Shown: positions 4,629 to 5,559 of the stretch, one piece after another | Layout: every line of letters begins with the position of its first letter | Position numbering within the stretch: position 1 is the first letter of the stretch | DNA from: Vicinamibacteria bacterium | Lineage (GTDB): Bacteria; Acidobacteriota; Vicinamibacteria; Fen-336; JAGNNV01 | Length of the DNA: 5,559 nucleotides | Direction: 5' to 3' | Assembly: GCA_016650185.1 (NCBI GenBank) | Contig: JAENWE010000318.1 | Location: 1 to 5,559 of the forward strand | Program-made: the position numbers and the translations under genes | The notes under the pieces: model-generated | Told to the model about the DNA's origin: nothing | The model's input: only the letters and a program-made list of their open reading frames with translations | Database searches by the model: none

Positions 4629-4823
4629 TGGTCGGTGAACCTGTATCAAAAGGCCTCCAGTGGCGCCGGCGCCGAGGAGGTGCTGCTCAAGTCGAGCGAC
4701 GGGACGGTTGCGCTTGCCTCCGACTGGTCGGCGGATGGGCGCTTCCTGCGGCCCGGCATCGGCGCCTTGCGCGCCGCCCAAGATGTCTCCGCGATGATCG
4801 ATCGCTCGTCCGTAGTACGTTAG
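4629..4823 (+). pseudogene. PD40 fragment joined to kinase N-lobe
   Basis: In the frame of GTG 4635 the sequence reads VNLYQKASSGAGAEEVLLKS, SDGTVALASDWSADGRFL, a PD40 blade boundary typical of the kinase family (LYxKxxxGxGxEExLLKS...DWSxDGRFL). It is entered directly from the kinase hinge, skipping the whole C-lobe, across a possible TGGTC overlap at 4628-4632. Homology ends after RFL near 4750; the remaining codons up to TAG 4821-4823 belong to the region before vapB. Not a functional unit. Confidence 0.7.
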
Positions 4824-4833
4824 ACTGATCGAT
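4795..4833 (+). promoter_or_regulatory. Putative vapBC promoter and operator
   Basis: Two exact direct copies of TGATCGAT, at 4795-4802 and 4826-4833, are 31 bp apart start to start, close to three helical turns; each contains the palindrome ATCGAT. Between them lies the -10-like hexamer TAGACT (4821-4826), and the second copy abuts the vapB ATG. No Shine-Dalgarno sequence is visible, so translation may be leaderless or nearly so. The arrangement suits binding of VapB/VapBC dimers for autorepression. Repeats are seen directly; the function is inferred. Confidence 0.45.
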
Positions 4834-5040
4834 ATGGATACCGTTACGATTTCTCCGAAATTCCAGGTCGTGCTTCCGCGCCGACTTCGGGAGGAGCTTG
4901 GCCTCAAGGCCGGCGGGAAGATGAGGGTCATCCGCTATGGCGACCGCATCGAGCTGCTGCCCGCGCGCAAGGCTTCTGACCTCCGAGGTTTTCTCAAGGG
5001 AATGGACACCTCCATTCCCCGCGACCGCGATCGGGTGTGA
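4834..5040 (+). CDS. vapB: VapB-type antitoxin, SpoVT-AbrB fold
   Basis: A 68-residue AbrB/MazE-fold antitoxin. The swapped-hairpin DNA-binding domain occupies about residues 1-45 (TVTISPKFQVVLPRRLREEL, GLKAGGKMRVIRYGDRIELL). The C-terminal toxin-neutralising tail is about residues 46-68 (LRGFLKGMDTSIPRDRDRV), a pattern common in VapB partners of PIN toxins. ATG 4834 is the first start in frame and fits the family N-terminus exactly. Its stop overlaps the vapC start by four bases (GTGA), so the two are translationally coupled. It should neutralise VapC and, with it, repress the operon through the repeats just upstream. Intact. Confidence 0.92.
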   Translation: MDTVTISPKFQVVLPRRLREELGLKAGGKMRVIRYGDRIELLPARKASDLRGFLKGMDTSIPRDRDRV

Positions 5041-5408
5041 TCGCCCTGAACGTCGTGGACTCGTCGGGCTGGCTCGAGTACTTCGCGGGCTCGGTGCGGG
5101 CCCGGCTTTTCGCTCCCGCCATCGAGGCGCCCGATCGGCTCCTCGTCCCGGTTCTGGTCCTCTACGAAGTTGTCAAAAAGATCCGGCGGGAGCGCAGCGA
5201 CTCAGCCGCCCTCGAAGCGGCCGCGGTGTTGCGAAGCGGACGGATCATCGAAATCGACATCGCCACCGCCCTCGACGCGGCTCAGTTGGACCTGCCCATG
5301 GCTGACAGCTTGATCTATGCCACCGCGCGCCGCTCCAGAGCCACGCTCTGGACCCAGGATGAGGACTTCGCCTCACTGAGGGGCGTCAGATACTTCCCGA
5401 AGAAGTAG
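5037..5408 (+). CDS. vapC: VapC PIN-domain ribonuclease toxin
   Basis: A complete 123-residue PIN-domain toxin, expected to be a Mg-dependent endoribonuclease that cuts RNA and slows growth when freed from VapB. The four acidic positions are present: D8 in NVVDSSGWLEYF, E44 in VLVLYEVVKK, D90 in LPMADSLIYATA, and D108 with D110 in LWTQDEDF. Length and ending (LRGVRYFPKK) are normal for the family. GTG 5037 overlaps the vapB stop by four bases; no separate ribosome site is seen, consistent with coupling. The most intact gene pair in the window. Target RNA cannot be predicted from the sequence. Confidence 0.93.
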   Translation: MIALNVVDSSGWLEYFAGSVRARLFAPAIEAPDRLLVPVLVLYEVVKKIRRERSDSAALEAAAVLRSGRIIEIDIATALDAAQLDLPMADSLIYATARRSRATLWTQDEDFASLRGVRYFPKK

Positions 5409-5559
5409 GGCGGCCGGTCGCGCAGCCACCAGCCCGGACGGAGGGTCGAGGACTGGCGCGGTGGCGTGGCACGGGTGAGGGATTCTCCGGACCAGCTTTG
5501 TCTCGCAAAGCGCCGGTTCCTTCCGTCCATAGCTCCGTTTCCAGCCCCCGCCCAGTCAA
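5409..5559. other. Region after vapC without a recognised gene
   Basis: No convincing coding sequence on either strand. The minus-strand frame from 5530 runs into vapC and shows no family motif. One small inverted repeat, GCTTTG (5495-5500) and CAAAGC (5506-5511) with loop TCTCG, is bracketed by CCGG and followed by TTCCTTCC. It is the only candidate transcription stop for vapBC and a weak one. Confidence 0.4.
5495..5511 (+). terminator. Weak hairpin terminator candidate for vapBC
   Basis: A six-base stem GCTTTG/CAAAGC with a five-base loop lies about 90 bases after the vapC stop. The following tract is pyrimidine-rich but not a run of T (GCCGGTTCCTTCC), so intrinsic termination is doubtful. 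Confidence 0.2.

Noticed and set aside
5315..5530. Minus-strand 71-codon frame after vapC
   Set aside because: It overlaps the vapC 3' end antisense and has no motif or ribosome site.
1..5559. Integron cassette array, CRISPR array, insertion sequence or tRNA
   Set aside because: TA genes amid fragments suggested a cassette array, but I see no attC-like conserved sites, integrase, spaced repeats, transposase, terminal inverted repeats or tRNA cloverleaf.

Overview
The window reads as GC-rich bacterial DNA (about two thirds G+C by eye), most likely from an Acidobacteriota chromosome of the Vicinamibacteria/Solibacter type. That assignment is an inference. It rests on the large family of Hanks-type Ser/Thr kinases with a TolB/PD40 beta-propeller C-terminus, and on the local abundance of small toxin-antitoxin (TA) modules. 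No marker gene is present to prove the taxon.

Almost nothing here is an ordinary intact gene. Five kinase 5' or catalytic fragments (1-529, 530-997, 2673-2776, 3494-3751, 4346-4628) and four PD40 fragments (1666-2676 plus, 3731-4040 minus, 4041-4095 plus, 4629-4823 plus) are interleaved with TA pieces and the beginning of a membrane glycosyltransferase. No kinase contains N-lobe, C-lobe and PD40 domain in one frame. The fragments are close in protein sequence but differ at many third codon positions, so they derive from several diverged paralogues rather than a fresh tandem duplication.

Layout, left to right: kinase N-lobe through the DFG motif; a second kinase piece restarting before the hinge and running to just past the DIWAFG motif; a DUF433 antitoxin whose DUF5615 toxin is cut to about 26 codons; the first ~120 codons of a GT39-like glycosyltransferase; a frameshifted PD40 domain; a 34-codon kinase start; an intact DUF433/DUF5615 TA pair on the minus strand; a second kinase start; two PD40 scraps in opposite orientation; an XRE antitoxin lacking its 5' end; a kinase N-lobe joined directly to a PD40 piece; an intact vapBC pair; and about 150 bases with no recognised gene.

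Only three units look functional: the minus-strand DUF433/DUF5615 pair, vapBC, and possibly the lone DUF433 antitoxin. vapBC is preceded by a possible autoregulatory region, two TGATCGAT direct repeats 31 bp apart flanking a TAGACT -10-like box. Two explanations compete for the whole: a real recombination/decay zone where kinase paralogues and TA modules are shuffled, or a chimeric or error-rich assembly through a repeated gene family. Read-level evidence is needed to choose.
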